From Alkalibacterium sp034520745 (GTDB lineage Bacteria > Bacillota > Bacilli > Lactobacillales > Carnobacteriaceae_A), in the NCBI GenBank assembly GCA_034520745.1, contig JAXHNF010000017.1, positions 62,001 to 126,000 on the forward strand: a stretch of DNA of 64,000 bases, written 5' to 3'. The first letter of the stretch is position 1. The number at the start of each line of letters is the position of its first letter. The translations under genes and the position numbers were made by a program. Below, piece after piece: positions 1 to 9,057 of this stretch. The notes under the pieces were generated by a model. The model was not told where the DNA came from. It saw nothing but the letters and a program-made list of their open reading frames with translations, and made no database searches.

Positions 1-530
1 AAGATGTGATGAAGTCGCTTCTGCGTTTGTTCGAATCAGCCTGGAAAGAGATCAAGGAAATCGATGTCACGCTGGAAGATACGGAAACGAAACCGCAGCT
101 TTTGCAGACGATGTCACCCAACGAACCAGTTATTTTAGTGACCTTCGCAGTCACGATGGAAAATCAGCGGACGTTTATCAATCTGTGTATCCCTTACATA
201 TTTTTTGAAGATATTCTAGACAAATTGAGTTTCAAAAACTGGTTCCACTCCGGCAAAGAGTTCGACTCTTCCGAGCGGGGGCAGCTGGCTTCAAATCTTG
301 ATAAAGTACCAGTGGATATCGAAGTGCTCCTGGGCGAGTCTCAGATGAACGTCTCGGATTTCCTCAGTATGGAAGAAGGCGACATTATCCAGCTGGACTA
401 CAAGACGTCGAATCCCTTGACGTTGTATGTCGAAAACAAGCCTTATTTCAAAGTGAAGCCGGGACAGATCGAAAACAAGCTGGCAGTGGAAATATTAAAA
501 TTTACGGGAGGAGAGAGTGACGATGAGTGA
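1..530 (+). CDS. fliM: FliM, flagellar switch protein (3' part only)
   Basis: C-terminal ~175 residues of FliM; the gene enters from before base 1 (frame begins at base 3), so no start is visible. FliM forms the middle of the cytoplasmic C ring, holds FliG and binds CheY-P through its N-terminus, which is missing here. Visible are the end of the CheC-like middle domain (NLCIPY) and the C-terminal SpoA/FliN-like domain (VPVDIEVLLGES, then DIIQLD). The stop at 528-530 lies inside fliY, whose ATG at 523 overlaps by 8 bases in another frame, suggesting translational coupling. Confidence 0.93.
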   Translation, partial: DVMKSLLRLFESAWKEIKEIDVTLEDTETKPQLLQTMSPNEPVILVTFAVTMENQRTFINLCIPYIFFEDILDKLSFKNWFHSGKEFDSSERGQLASNLDKVPVDIEVLLGESQMNVSDFLSMEEGDIIQLDYKTSNPLTLYVENKPYFKVKPGQIENKLAVEILKFTGGESDDE

Positions 531-1623
531 CCAAATGACGCAGGAAGAAATCGATGCGTTGCTAAATGGAACGGCTGTTATGGAAGAACCCGAGCAGGAA
601 CCGTTCGAAGATCCGTTAAGTCAGGACGTTAAAGATATAATCGGAGAAGTCGGCAACATATCCATGTCGCAGGCGGCTACCACTCTTTCCACATTATTGA
701 ATCGAAAAGTGAGTATTACCACACCTGTAGTCAAGGGTGCGACGATTAAAGATATTATTGATGGAAGCGAGACGCCCAAAGTAGTCACAACGATTGCTTT
801 CAAAGAGGGTCTCGTCGGCAAAAATGTATTGATGATCGATGTGGATGATGCAATCATCATTGCAGATTTAATGATGGGGAACAGCGGTACAGATTTAGAG
901 GGCAAGGAATTTACGGAACTGGAACTGAGTGCCGTATCCGAGGCGATGAACCAGATGATCGGTTCGGCTTCAACGGCGATGGCGACGATGTTCGACCGCC
1001 GCGTGGATATTTCACCGCCGACAGTCAAAAAATGGGAATCGGCTGAGGAAGCTGCGGTCGATATGCCTGACCAGTCAGAAGTCGTGTGTACGACATCTTT
1101 CAAGTTGAGCGTGGAAGGCCTGCTGGAAAGTGAGATCATGCAGATCCTGCCGATCGATACAGTGATCGAGATTTCAGAAATCATGCTTGGTGACGAAGCC
1201 GAAGTGCTGAATGGCCGGGACATGGTTGAAGTCAAAAAGGTTGAAGAACCAGAACCGAAAGCCGAACCGGCGGTCGAAAAACCTGTCGAGAAAGAAACAG
1301 AGTCTGTGTCCATTCAGAAACCCAAGTTCCAGGATCTGCCGCGCAACGATACCAAAGGAACGCCGCGCAATCTGGATCTTATCATGGATGTGCCGCTGGA
1401 CTTCAGTGTCGTTTTAGGCAAGAGCCGCAAGACGATCAAGGATATTCTGTCACTCAGTACTGGTTCTGTCGTGGAGCTGGACAAGATGACGGACGAGCCG
1501 CTTGAGATCTATGTCAACGGCAAGCTGATCGCGGAAGGCGAAGTCGTTGTCATCAACGAGAGCTTCGGTATCCGTATCACGAACATATTAAGCAAAGAAC
1601 AGCGCGTCAGACATTTGAAATAG
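523..1623 (+). CDS. fliY: FliY, flagellar switch protein and CheY-P phosphatase
   Basis: Intact, 366 residues. The N-terminus has the CheY-binding motif EEIDALL (about residues 8-14), then a CheC-like domain, an acidic linker (about 240-280) and a C-terminal FliN/SpoA domain (LDLIMDVPLDFSVVLG). Both phosphatase signatures of the CheC/FliY family are visible: E42-x-x-N45 (GEVGNISM) and E140-x-x-N143 (SEAMNQM), so it should dephosphorylate CheY-P at the motor. I choose ATG 523, not the upstream in-frame GTG 517, because the GGGAGGAGAG ribosome site at 505-514 fits ATG 523 better. A terminator follows directly, so it ends its operon. Confidence 0.95.
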   Translation: MSDQMTQEEIDALLNGTAVMEEPEQEPFEDPLSQDVKDIIGEVGNISMSQAATTLSTLLNRKVSITTPVVKGATIKDIIDGSETPKVVTTIAFKEGLVGKNVLMIDVDDAIIIADLMMGNSGTDLEGKEFTELELSAVSEAMNQMIGSASTAMATMFDRRVDISPPTVKKWESAEEAAVDMPDQSEVVCTTSFKLSVEGLLESEIMQILPIDTVIEISEIMLGDEAEVLNGRDMVEVKKVEEPEPKAEPAVEKPVEKETESVSIQKPKFQDLPRNDTKGTPRNLDLIMDVPLDFSVVLGKSRKTIKDILSLSTGSVVELDKMTDEPLEIYVNGKLIAEGEVVVINESFGIRITNILSKEQRVRHLK

Positions 1624-1630
1624 AAGTAGG

Positions 1631-1657
1631 AAAAGCAGAGAGAAATCTCTGCTTTTT
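1631..1657 (+). terminator. Rho-independent terminator after fliY
   Basis: Perfect 11-bp stem AAAAGCAGAGA / TCTCTGCTTTT with a GAAA loop and a T run, starting 8 bases after the fliY stop. The group II intron begins six bases beyond it. Confidence 0.85.
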
Positions 1658-1662
1658 GTGTT

Positions 1663-3525
1663 GTGCGCCCGGCATGGGCGATAACTTGGTGGTGAAAGTC
1701 CACTACAGACTTGGCAGTAGGAACTGTTAGCGAAAATCAAGGGTGTCCGCCGCGAGGCGGAATCTGAAGGAAGATGGACGCAAATGCTTGCACTGACGAA
1801 CAGAAACTTCATACTAAGGCTTAATAAAATGGATAAGCTTGCAATACAAAGTAAAGTCCAATACTGCCCGAATTCTATTGAGTAAATGAAGCAGTGACGT
1901 GAGCAGAAAGTTATCGCTCTTACCCGGGGAGGTCTGTCTAGCGACCGATGGTCGTAGTAACAACGTATAGGCAGAAGTCAGCCGAGGTCATAGTAGGGAA
2001 AATGTACCGAAGGACCGAACAATATTAATACTTTGAAGATTGGAGGTTAGGCATTATGACAAACGCAGAAAACAACCAAAAGGTTGGCAAACTACAGAGG
2101 GATAAGCTGGAAGCGAAAGAGTATGTAGATGTGCGCAGTAATCGCCTAGGTGAACGTAAAGACAAGTATGGTGAGTCTCTGATGAGTCTCGTTGTAAGTA
2201 AGAAAAATCTATTCCGAGCAGCGAAAGTTGTGAAACGCAACAAAGGAGCTGCCGGAATAGATGATATGACAGTTAATGAACTAGAAACACATATCATGGA
2301 AATGTATCCGTATATAAGAAAGAAACTGTTAGACGGAACCTATAAACCACAACCAGTAAGACGGGTGGAAATACCAAAAGCGAATGGTGGTATCCGAAAA
2401 CTTCGGGATTCCAGTTGTACGGGACCGAGTGGTCCAACAAGCCATTAGACAAGTGATAGAACCTATCATTGATAAACATTTTCTCCCACATAGTCATGGG
2501 TTCCGCAAAGGGAAAAGTAATCATACAGCATTGAAAGAGTGCGTCGACTATTACCAGCAAGGCTATAAAGTCGCCGTCGATTGTGACTTGAAGCAATGTT
2601 TCGATACACTCAATCATGATAAGCTGATGTACTATCTCGAACAGTATATCCAAGATAAAATGATTCTGAAAATTATCCGTAAGTTCCTACAGAGCGGTGT
2701 CATAGATCTGTCTGGCGAATTCGTAGAAAGTAACACAGGCGCACCACAAGGTGGCGTGATTTCGCCCCTACTCAGTAATGTCTACTTACATGAACTGGAT
2801 AAAGAAATGAAGCAGCGGGGACATCACTTTGTCCGTTTCGCTGATGACTTCGTCATCTTTGTGAAGTCAAAACGAGCCGGTGAACGTGTACTCCAAAGCA
2901 TCACTCGCTTCATTGAAAAAGACCTCAAGTTAACTGTCAACCAAGAGAAAAGTAAAGTGGGGTCGCCAACCCGTTTAAAGTTCTTGGGTTGTCTGATAAC
3001 TACAGTGAATGGGGTCTGTCGCTACAGACCTTCGAACGAAGCCAAAGCGAAATTCATGCGTACCTTAAAACGCTTGACGAAACGTAATCGCTCTGGCAGA
3101 TTTAATGACATTGTCAAAGAAATTAACAGCCGAACAAGAGGCTGGATTAATTATTTCGGTACAGGATTCATTAAGTCATTCGTCACGAAAGTGGAGCAAT
3201 GGCTCCATCACCGTATCAGACAACTGATTTTAAAGAGATGGAAGAACTCACGTACTAAGATTAGCAGACTAATGCGTTTAGGTCTAGATATGGATAGTGC
3301 CAAACGTATTGGCTACTCTAGAAAGAAATATTGGAGATTATCAAAGACACCTGAGGTTCATTGGGTGCTTACAACGAAAAGACTCTACCGTTGGAACGTA
3401 GTTCCACTACGTCAACTGGCAGAGTCTGCTTACTCAAGATATTGAACCGCCGTATACGGAACCGTACGTACGGTGGTGTGAGAGGACGATAAATGAATTA
3501 ATCATTTATCTCCTTCTCGGTTTAT
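1663..3525 (+). mobile_element. Group II intron (ribozyme plus reverse transcriptase)
   Basis: The 5' end is GTGCGCCC at 1663, matching the GUGYG consensus. Domain V lies at about 3447-3478: outer stem ACCGCCGTA / TACGGTGGT, two-base CG bulge, inner stem capped by GAAC. Domain VI follows as GATAAATGA / TCATTTATC inside GAGAGGA / TCCTTCTC, and the intron should end in AT at 3524-3525. The ~1.86 kb intron carries a maturase/RT gene in domain IV. Insertion just downstream of a terminator hairpin, and lack of an endonuclease domain in the RT, are typical of class C introns, but I cannot assign the class with certainty. Confidence 0.85.
2056..3445 (+). CDS. ltrA: Group II intron reverse transcriptase/maturase (one frameshift)
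   Basis: Intron-encoded protein for splicing and retrohoming, about 463 residues once one extra C near 2401 is ignored (CTTCGGG for CTTGGG). Starts at ATG 2056 behind GGAGGT. N-terminal RT0-RT1 region has KRNKGAAGIDDM; the catalytic site is FADD (2837-2848), a variant of YADD; TGAPQGGVISPLLSN is the RT4-type motif. The maturase/thumb part contains RTRGWINYFG, and the protein ends without an HNH endonuclease. If the frameshift is real, mobility of this copy is lost, though the RNA could still be spliced by a maturase acting in trans. Confidence 0.88.
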
Positions 3526-3633
3526 AGGCGATTTAATAGCAAGAGCAAAATCAAAGGCATTAAGGTCAAGAGATTAAAACTATAAAAGTTCAGAGAGCGT
3601 TATGCTCAAGGAGATTAATAACTGCTAACCTCC

Positions 3634-3821
3634 GGTTTTTATTTCAATTGCCGAAGCTTGCGGTGGGCGGCCTCAACTAACTCCGACGATGGTACTGTCG
3701 GAGTGGATTTTCGGGCACGCTGGCAAAGTGGTTATTAAATTATGCTCGGTAGTAACTGTTTATGAGCATTAGTCGATATCACTTTTCCCACCTGCGTCAC
3801 GGCTATTGAAAATAACAAACC
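3634..3821. repeat. MITE-like 188-bp element, copy 1
   Basis: Near-identical to 5908-6096. The left end GGTTTTTATTTCAATTGCCG and the reverse complement of the right end (GGTTTGTTATTTTCAATAGCCG without its last bases) form terminal inverted repeats, with imperfect pairing continuing to GGTGGG about 35 bases in. The interior holds a small hairpin (CTCCGAC / GTCGGAG) and no open frame. Similarity begins a few bases further left, at AACCTCC. Fits a non-autonomous mobile element or a large structured RNA; no clear target duplication is visible. Confidence 0.7.
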
Positions 3822-3860
3822 TGTGAATTTGAACCAAAATCGTTTAATGGTGTTACCGTA

Positions 3861-3888
3861 TTAATTTTCGTTGAATGTAACCGATAGT
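3861..3888 (+). promoter_or_regulatory. Sigma-28 promoter of the first chemoreceptor gene
   Basis: TTAA (3861-3864), 16 bases, CCGATAGT (3881-3888): same boxes and spacing as four other sites in the window upstream of flagellar or chemotaxis genes. About 170 bases before the gene start. Confidence 0.7.
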
Positions 3889-4057
3889 ATTTAAGTTGGT
3901 GTTTTAGTCAAAAACAGATGGACCATTAACTATTTGCATAGGTCATTTTACTTTAGAGGGGAGAGTTTTACGGATAAACCTACAGAGGTATCTATCAACC
4001 TAATAGATACCTTTAAAATGATAAAAAATTCAAACAGGAATTATGTGAGGAAAGTAG

Positions 4058-5809
4058 ATGTCAAAGTTTAATCAATCGATCAAAGGAAAATATTATTCAT
4101 TACAATCATGGTGCTCGTTATATCCAATGTATCCATTGGGTATTTAGGATACTCTATAGCAAAAGACGAGCTGGACGAAAAGGGAGAAACGATTCTTCAA
4201 AACGCGGTTAAAATGTCCATACAAATGATCGATCTGGCTAACAGAGAAGTCGAAAACGGTACAATGGATCTGGAAGAAGCACAGGAGAGCGTCAAAGAAT
4301 ATTTACTAGGGGAGAAGCAGGAAGATGGCACGCGTCCGATCGATGCACCTTTCGATCTGGGAGAACACGGCTATATCGTGGTTTTCGGCCAGGACGGCGA
4401 AGAAATGCGCTCACCCAAGTCTGGAGGGAGAGAACGTCTGGGACATTGAAGACAAAGCCGGAAATGGAAACATGCCTGTCCAGGATAGTATCGCAACAGC
4501 TATCAATGGCGGAGGATTTACATACTTTGACTGGTATCTACCGAACAGTGAGGCTATCGAAACAAAAAACATGTATAATGAACTCGATCCAAACTGGCGG
4601 TAGGTCGTGACTGCCGGCAGTTATCAGAGTGATTTCAATAAAGGTGCATTCACTGTGCTGAGATATACAAGCATCAGTATTCTTATCTTTTTAGCCATAG
4701 CAGTTGTGCTTTTATATACCTTTACAGATAAGTTAGGTAAAGCCCTTGGCAGTGTTACCAATTCTGCTGAAAGACTGTCGAATTTGGATGTAACAGAAAA
4801 TATACCCGAGACTTAAGGTCGACAAAAGATGAAGTGGGTATACTGGCAGTTTCTTTCCAGCAGATCACAAACAACCTTAAAGGGTTTGTCAGAAAAATTG
4901 CCGACACATCCGAACACCTGGCCTCCTCGTCCAGTGAGCTCAATATTGCCAGCGAACAGTCTTCTTTAGCTGCCAATGAAGTCGGCCGGGGCCATCGAAG
5001 AAATTGCCAAAGGGGCTTCAGAACAGGCAGCGGATACAGAAAAAGGCTCCAAGCAAATCGATGAGCTGGGTGATTTGGTTGTAAGTAACGAAAATTATCT
5101 GAGAGAGTTGAATGCATCGACCAGAAAAGTCGACGAGTTGAAAAACGAAGGGGCTACTACCCTGAAAGAGTTGATAGGAGCCACAGAATCGATCACAGCG
5201 CCACGTCAGATATTCAGAATATCATCGTGGATACAAATGCAAGTGCTCAGAAAATCGGTAATGCCAGCAACATGATAAAAAATATCGCTGAACAAACCAA
5301 TTTACTGGCCCTAAATGCAGCCATCGAAGCAGCCAGAGCCGGCGATGCGGGTAAAGGGTTTGCGGTCGTTGCTGAAGAAATCAGAAAGCTGGCGGATCAG
5401 TCAAACGGCTTCACTGAAGAGATCAGTGAGATCGTCACCGACTTGAATGCCAATACATCTCAAGCTGTGGAAACGATGAAAGAAGTCGCCATTGTATCGG
5501 AACTTCAAAGCGATAAAGTTTCACAGACAGATAATAAATTCAAAGGCATCTCCAAGGCGATCGAAGATATGAATAGTGTTATCGACTCGATAATAAATAT
5601 GAAGAAAAATGATAGACAAAAAAGAGAGAATCATTGAAGTCATTGAAAATCTGTCCGCAATTTCTGAAGAGAATGCTGCGGGAACGAAGAGGCCTCAGCG
5701 TCGGTCGAAGAACAGACGTCGACCAGTGCTCGAAATAGCCAATTCGAGCGAACAGTTGGCTAACTTAGCCGAGGAAATGAAAGACGCGATCAGTAAATTC
5801 AATTATTAA
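4058..5809 (+). pseudogene. Methyl-accepting chemotaxis protein, frame broken many times
   Basis: Remnant of a ~580-residue chemoreceptor. Begins MSKFNQSIKGK at ATG 4058 behind GAGGAAAG, followed by a first membrane segment (IMVLVISNVSIGYLGY), a Cache-type outer domain, a second segment (ISILIFLAIAVVLLYTF near 4670), a HAMP-like stretch and the signalling helix with the hairpin core (NLLALNAAIEAARAGDAGKGFAVVAEEIRKLA, seen in two parts). At least six frameshifts (near 4090, 4430, 4810, 4990, 5200, 5615) and an in-frame TAG at 4601-4603 where receptors usually have Y (NWR-stop-VVTAGSY). The signalling tip is well kept, so decay is recent or due to sequencing. Flanked by the two MITE-like copies. 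Confidence 0.85.
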
Positions 5810-5814
5810 AATAG

Positions 5815-5859
5815 AGACATCCGAATATCCTGATTGACAGGAGTGTCGGATGTCTTTTT
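5815..5859 (+). terminator. Terminator after the chemoreceptor gene
   Basis: AGACATCCGA / TCGGATGTCT stem with a ~21-base loop, then TTTTT, six bases after the stop. Confidence 0.75.
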
Positions 5860-5907
5860 ATAAAAAGACTGAGATCAAAAAAATGGAATGAGATAAACTA
5901 AACCTCC

Positions 5908-6096
5908 GGTTTTTATTTTTCAATTGCCGAAGCTTGCGGTGGGCGGCCTCAACTAACTCCGACTAAAGGGCAGTCGGAGTGGATTTTTGGGGCACGCTGG
6001 CAAAGTGATTTTTGCAATTTGTTCGAAAATAACTGTTTATGAGCATTAGTCGATATCACTTTTCCCACCTGCGTCACGGCTATTGAAATAAAAACC
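5908..6096. repeat. MITE-like 189-bp element, copy 2
   Basis: Same orientation as copy 1. Ends pair as GGTTTTTATTT... and the complement of ...AAATAAAAACC; the right end matches the left more exactly than in copy 1. Long identical blocks with copy 1, such as GCTTGCGGTGGGCGGCCTCA and the stretch from TAACTGTTTATGAGC to GCGTCACGGC, while about 35 interior bases after GGCAAAGTG differ. The loop of the central hairpin also differs (stem kept), which suggests that pairing matters. Confidence 0.7.
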
Positions 6097-6135
6097 TTAT
6101 TTTGTGTGGTTTTTGTATGGCTTTTGATAACAGAA

Positions 6136-6503
6136 ATTCGAAAATAATCGAGTCAGCTGATTGGTTTGTATAGGATGATCGTTTTGATCCTGAAATGGTC
6201 GAGTCAACTGTTGGTGTTGAACCGGGTTGACCATTTTGACCTGAAAATGGTCGAGTGAGCTGTTTGTGTTGAACCGGGTTGACCGTTTTGACCAGGGAAA
6301 TGGCCGGGTCAGCTGACTAGTTTGAAACGAGTTGACCATTCTGACCTGAAAATGGTCGAGTGAGCTGTTGTGATGAATTGGGTTGACCATTTAATCTGGA
6401 AATCGTCGAGTCATCTGATTGTTCGAACCGAGTTGACCATTTGTACCTTAGAATGGTCGAGTCAACTGTTTGTAGAACCGAGTTGGCCGTTTTGAGTTAA
6501 AAT
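6136..6503. repeat. Array of about seven ~52-bp imperfect hairpin repeats
   Basis: Unit of 50-53 bases: TTGACCATTTT, about 6 bases, AAAATGGTCGAGT, then a less conserved CAACTG...TTGAACCGGG linking to the next unit. Unit starts near 6176, 6227, 6279, 6332, 6383, 6433 and 6483, with a partial unit before. Each unit folds as GACCATTTT / AAAATGGTC; variation includes wobble-compatible changes (GACCGTTT opposite AAATGGCC). A frame across it on the minus strand only translates the repeat and is not a gene. No CRISPR features: spacers are not unique. Confidence 0.8.
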
Positions 6504-6785
6504 GGAAATAGTCACCGCAGGCTGGTTGTGGGTCAGTCATTGGATAAAGGTAATGGCTGACTCATTTAAGATTGAGTGTGTTAGTCTGTATTCTGTTTGA
6601 GAAATAGTCATGATGATCGGAGAACATACATCTTGCATGTATGTTCTATCCGCATAAGATAAGCTCTTTCCAAATATAATAGTGAACGAATTACTAGAGA
6701 GTTCACTATTTACTTTTTTAGAGGGTTTCTTTGTGACTGTTTTTTGTTTATACTTGTGCTAGTTTGTTATTTGGAGAAATGGGAC
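6504..6785. other. Intergenic region with two perfect hairpins
   Basis: No gene seen. After a diverged hairpin (GTCAGTCATT / AATGGCTGAC, about 6531-6560) there is a perfect 10-bp palindrome GAACATACAT-CTTGC-ATGTATGTTC at 6622-6646, and a second one AATAGTGAAC / GTTCACTATT at 6678-6710 followed by TACTTTTTT, which looks like a terminator for a short transcript crossing the repeat array. Confidence 0.5.
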
Positions 6786-6816
6786 TTAATTATTGACTAA
6801 GGTCAGTTCCGATAAT
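6786..6816 (+). promoter_or_regulatory. Sigma-28 promoter of flgM-flgN-flgK-flgL
   Basis: TTAA at 6786-6789 and CCGATAAT at 6809-6816, close to the FliA/SigD consensus. Spacing here is 19 bases from that TTAA (16 if CTAA-like sequence nearer is used), so the -35 box is less certain than at the other sites, while the -10 box is the best match in the window. Confidence 0.6.
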
Positions 6817-6891
6817 AAGGGTAAGGTACACTCTAAACACACTAAAAAAATGACTTAAACAGTGCTGAATATTCGTTAGAGGAGCGTGCGA

Positions 6892-7173
6892 ATGATGAAA
6901 ATAAATAAATATAATAATGTTGTGTCATCGATCACTAACACGAAACAATCTAAAAAAGATGTTGAAAAAGAGGTCACTCAATCCGGTTCAAAAGAAGCGG
7001 TGCAAGTGAGCATTTCCAAAGAAGCTCAGGCTTTGATGGATGCGGATAAGGCGGCATTTTCAGAACGCGTGGATGCGATCAAGCAGTCGATCCAGAACGG
7101 TGAGTATGAAGTGGATGCCGACAAGATTTCTGAAGGATTAGTCAAGGCTTTGCAGGATCAGAAGGGGTTATAA
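6892..7173 (+). CDS. flgM: FlgM, anti-sigma-28 factor
   Basis: 93 residues, intact. Binds and blocks FliA until the hook-basal body is complete, then leaves by the flagellar export gate. Has the family pattern: disordered polar N-terminal half and a C-terminal sigma-binding part with VQVSISKEAQALMDAD, RVDAIKQSIQNGEY and ADKISEGLVKAL. I choose ATG 6892, seven bases after AGAGGAG, over an earlier in-frame GTG. First gene of flgM-flgN-flgK-flgL, behind a likely sigma-28 promoter, which would give negative feedback on its own regulon. Confidence 0.92.
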   Translation: MMKINKYNNVVSSITNTKQSKKDVEKEVTQSGSKEAVQVSISKEAQALMDADKAAFSERVDAIKQSIQNGEYEVDADKISEGLVKALQDQKGL

Positions 7174-7179
7174 GAACAC

Positions 7180-7545
7180 ATGACTAAAACAGATCACGTA
7201 CTGGCCCATATGGAACAGCTGAAGTCGCTTCTTTTAAAAGAAAAAGACGTGCTGATCGCCAACCAGGGAGCCAAGTTAATTGAAATCATTCAGGAAAAAG
7301 AAGACATCATGTTAAGACTGGCTGCGTTTGACGAGAAGGACGTTGAGATGGCTAAGCTCGACGTCCTTTCACGTGAAATCAAGCAGCTGCAGGAAACCAA
7401 TCTCGTTTTGACAGAGCAGTCGATGCAGTTCACGGATACGATGCTGAACTATATCAAAAAAGCAGCGAATGAAAACAAAACCTATTCTAAAAAGGGTACA
7501 TACGAAAAATCCAAGAAGAGTACACTTTTGGATCAGTCACTATAA
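7180..7545 (+). CDS. flgN: FlgN-like export chaperone for hook-associated proteins
   Basis: 121 residues, intact, almost wholly helical with long amphipathic heptad-like stretches (LKSLLLKEKDVLIANQGAKL) and a polar Lys-rich tail. FlgN chaperones keep FlgK and FlgL soluble and carry them to the export ATPase. Identification rests on size, helical pattern and position six bases after flgM and just before flgK, as in Bacillus (yvyG). Confidence 0.82.
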   Translation: MTKTDHVLAHMEQLKSLLLKEKDVLIANQGAKLIEIIQEKEDIMLRLAAFDEKDVEMAKLDVLSREIKQLQETNLVLTEQSMQFTDTMLNYIKKAANENKTYSKKGTYEKSKKSTLLDQSL

Positions 7546-7556
7546 GGAGAAAGCAC

Positions 7557-9054
7557 ATGAGCGGATTATTTGGAACGTTAAATACAGCAACAAAAGGCTT
7601 GAACGGACAGCAGACAGCCTTACAAACGATCGGACATAACGTCGCCAATGCGAACACGACTGGCTATACACGTCAGCGCGTCACGATGCAGGCGGATCTG
7701 TCGACCACTGTCGCAGGAGTCGGTCAAATCGGGACAGGCGTGCGGCGTAGACGGCATCAATCGTGTCCATGATACATATATCACCGACGCAACTGAGAGA
7801 TGCCAACTCAACGACAAACGGCCATCAGGCATTATCTGACATTATCGGTGAGCTTGAAGCGGTATTCAATGAGCCGTCAGATACAGGCCTTTCGAATCAG
7901 ATCTCTGAAGTATTCAATGCCTGGACCTACCTGGCATCAAACCCTGAACAAGCGTCAGCGCGTACGCATGCTCGTTCAAACAACTGAGACATTTACAGAT
8001 ACGATCCACCACATGGCAAATTCGATGGAAAATTTACATAATAACACCTTGAACCAGCTGGATAAAACAGCACTGGACGCCAACTCTGACTTGAAGCAAC
8101 TTGATAAACTGAACCATCAAATCTGGCAAGCGTCCGTTCGAGGTTTTACACCCAATGATTTATTGGACAAACAGGATCAGTTAGTATCTGACTTGGCAGG
8201 AAAAATCGATATCTCAGTCGAACGGGATAAATTTAACCGTGTGTCCATTGAATATTGGTGGAGAAAATGTTTTAGACAGTAATTCTAGAAAAGAACTGGC
8301 AGTGGTTGTAGGTTCAGAAGAGGGAAAAGTGTGTTGCTCAAGATGGAGAAACGACTGAAGTGTCAGCCGAAATCCGGGTACGATCGTTATCAGGTGACAA
8401 CGCGTCATCAGTCAGCCCAACACCGGTACAATGAAAGGCACTCAAGATGCTTTGGAAGTCGATTACAGATAGTCGTACTGATCTAGACGACTTTGCGTTT
8501 GGTTTCGCTAAAGCTGTCAATACGATCCACAGCAACGAGGGGGATGGTAAGATTTTCTTTCATTGGCTGATTGTGGATAGTTCCGATAATGCAGCATCTA
8601 CCATCAGAGTTACTCAAGAAATTAGAGATAATCCGGATAATATTGTCTCGGGCGCCTCTTTAACTAATGAAATATCATGGAAGACGGAAGTCGTGCACAA
8701 TCGATTGCAACGTCTGCAGCACAAAACGTTAGCAACAGAATCCAGAAATTGGGATATACGATAAAGAGAATATGAGATTCAATAATAGTCCAACAGGGAA
8801 TACACTATTCGGGAACTACAACAGCATGGTTACGGATATCGGTATCGTTAAACAGCAGGAAGACAACATGCTGGAAACACAAAATGGACTGATGGCTCTT
8901 TTGACTCAGCGCCGTGAAATCGATATCTGGCGTCGATATCAACGAAGAAGTGGTTGATATGATCAAATACTCAAGTGCTTTTCAGGCCAACTCACGTGTC
9001 TTACAAACGATTTCTGAAATGCTCGACACACTAATCAACAGAACCGGGGTGTAA
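7557..9054 (+). pseudogene. flgK: FlgK, hook-filament junction protein 1, frame broken
   Basis: FlgK (HAP1) joins hook to filament. N-terminal D0 motif is clear (LFGTLNTATKGLNGQQ, then GHNVANANTTGYTRQRV) and the C-terminal D0 helix ends the gene (VVDMIKYSSAFQANSRVLQT, then TLINRTGV, stop 9052-9054). The middle runs in at least six pieces in different frames (breaks near 7745, 7970, 8265, 8430, 8760, 8930). Total span of ~1.5 kb is right for a ~500-residue FlgK. ATG 7557 follows AAGGAGA. Damage is much denser than in the operon starting at 15023. Confidence 0.9.
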
Positions 9055-9057
9055 CAA

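Noticed and set aside
621..1313. 230-codon minus-strand frame inside fliY
   Set aside because: Antisense shadow of a well-supported gene; composition mirrors fliY codons.
3634..3821. Riboswitch or tRNA-like RNA upstream of the chemoreceptor
   Set aside because: Two copies with inverted ends, one of them downstream of the gene, fit a repeat element better; no known riboswitch core recognised.
3526..4057. Further intron or insertion sequence with transposase
   Set aside because: No transposase-like frame on either strand; only the small repeat element and a promoter are visible.
6097..6390. 97-codon minus-strand frame with repeated SLDHFQV-like words
   Set aside because: It only translates the ~52-bp hairpin array; no start signal and no domain.
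6136..6503. CRISPR array
   Set aside because: Whole units are similar, there are no unique spacers between constant repeats, and no cas gene is near.
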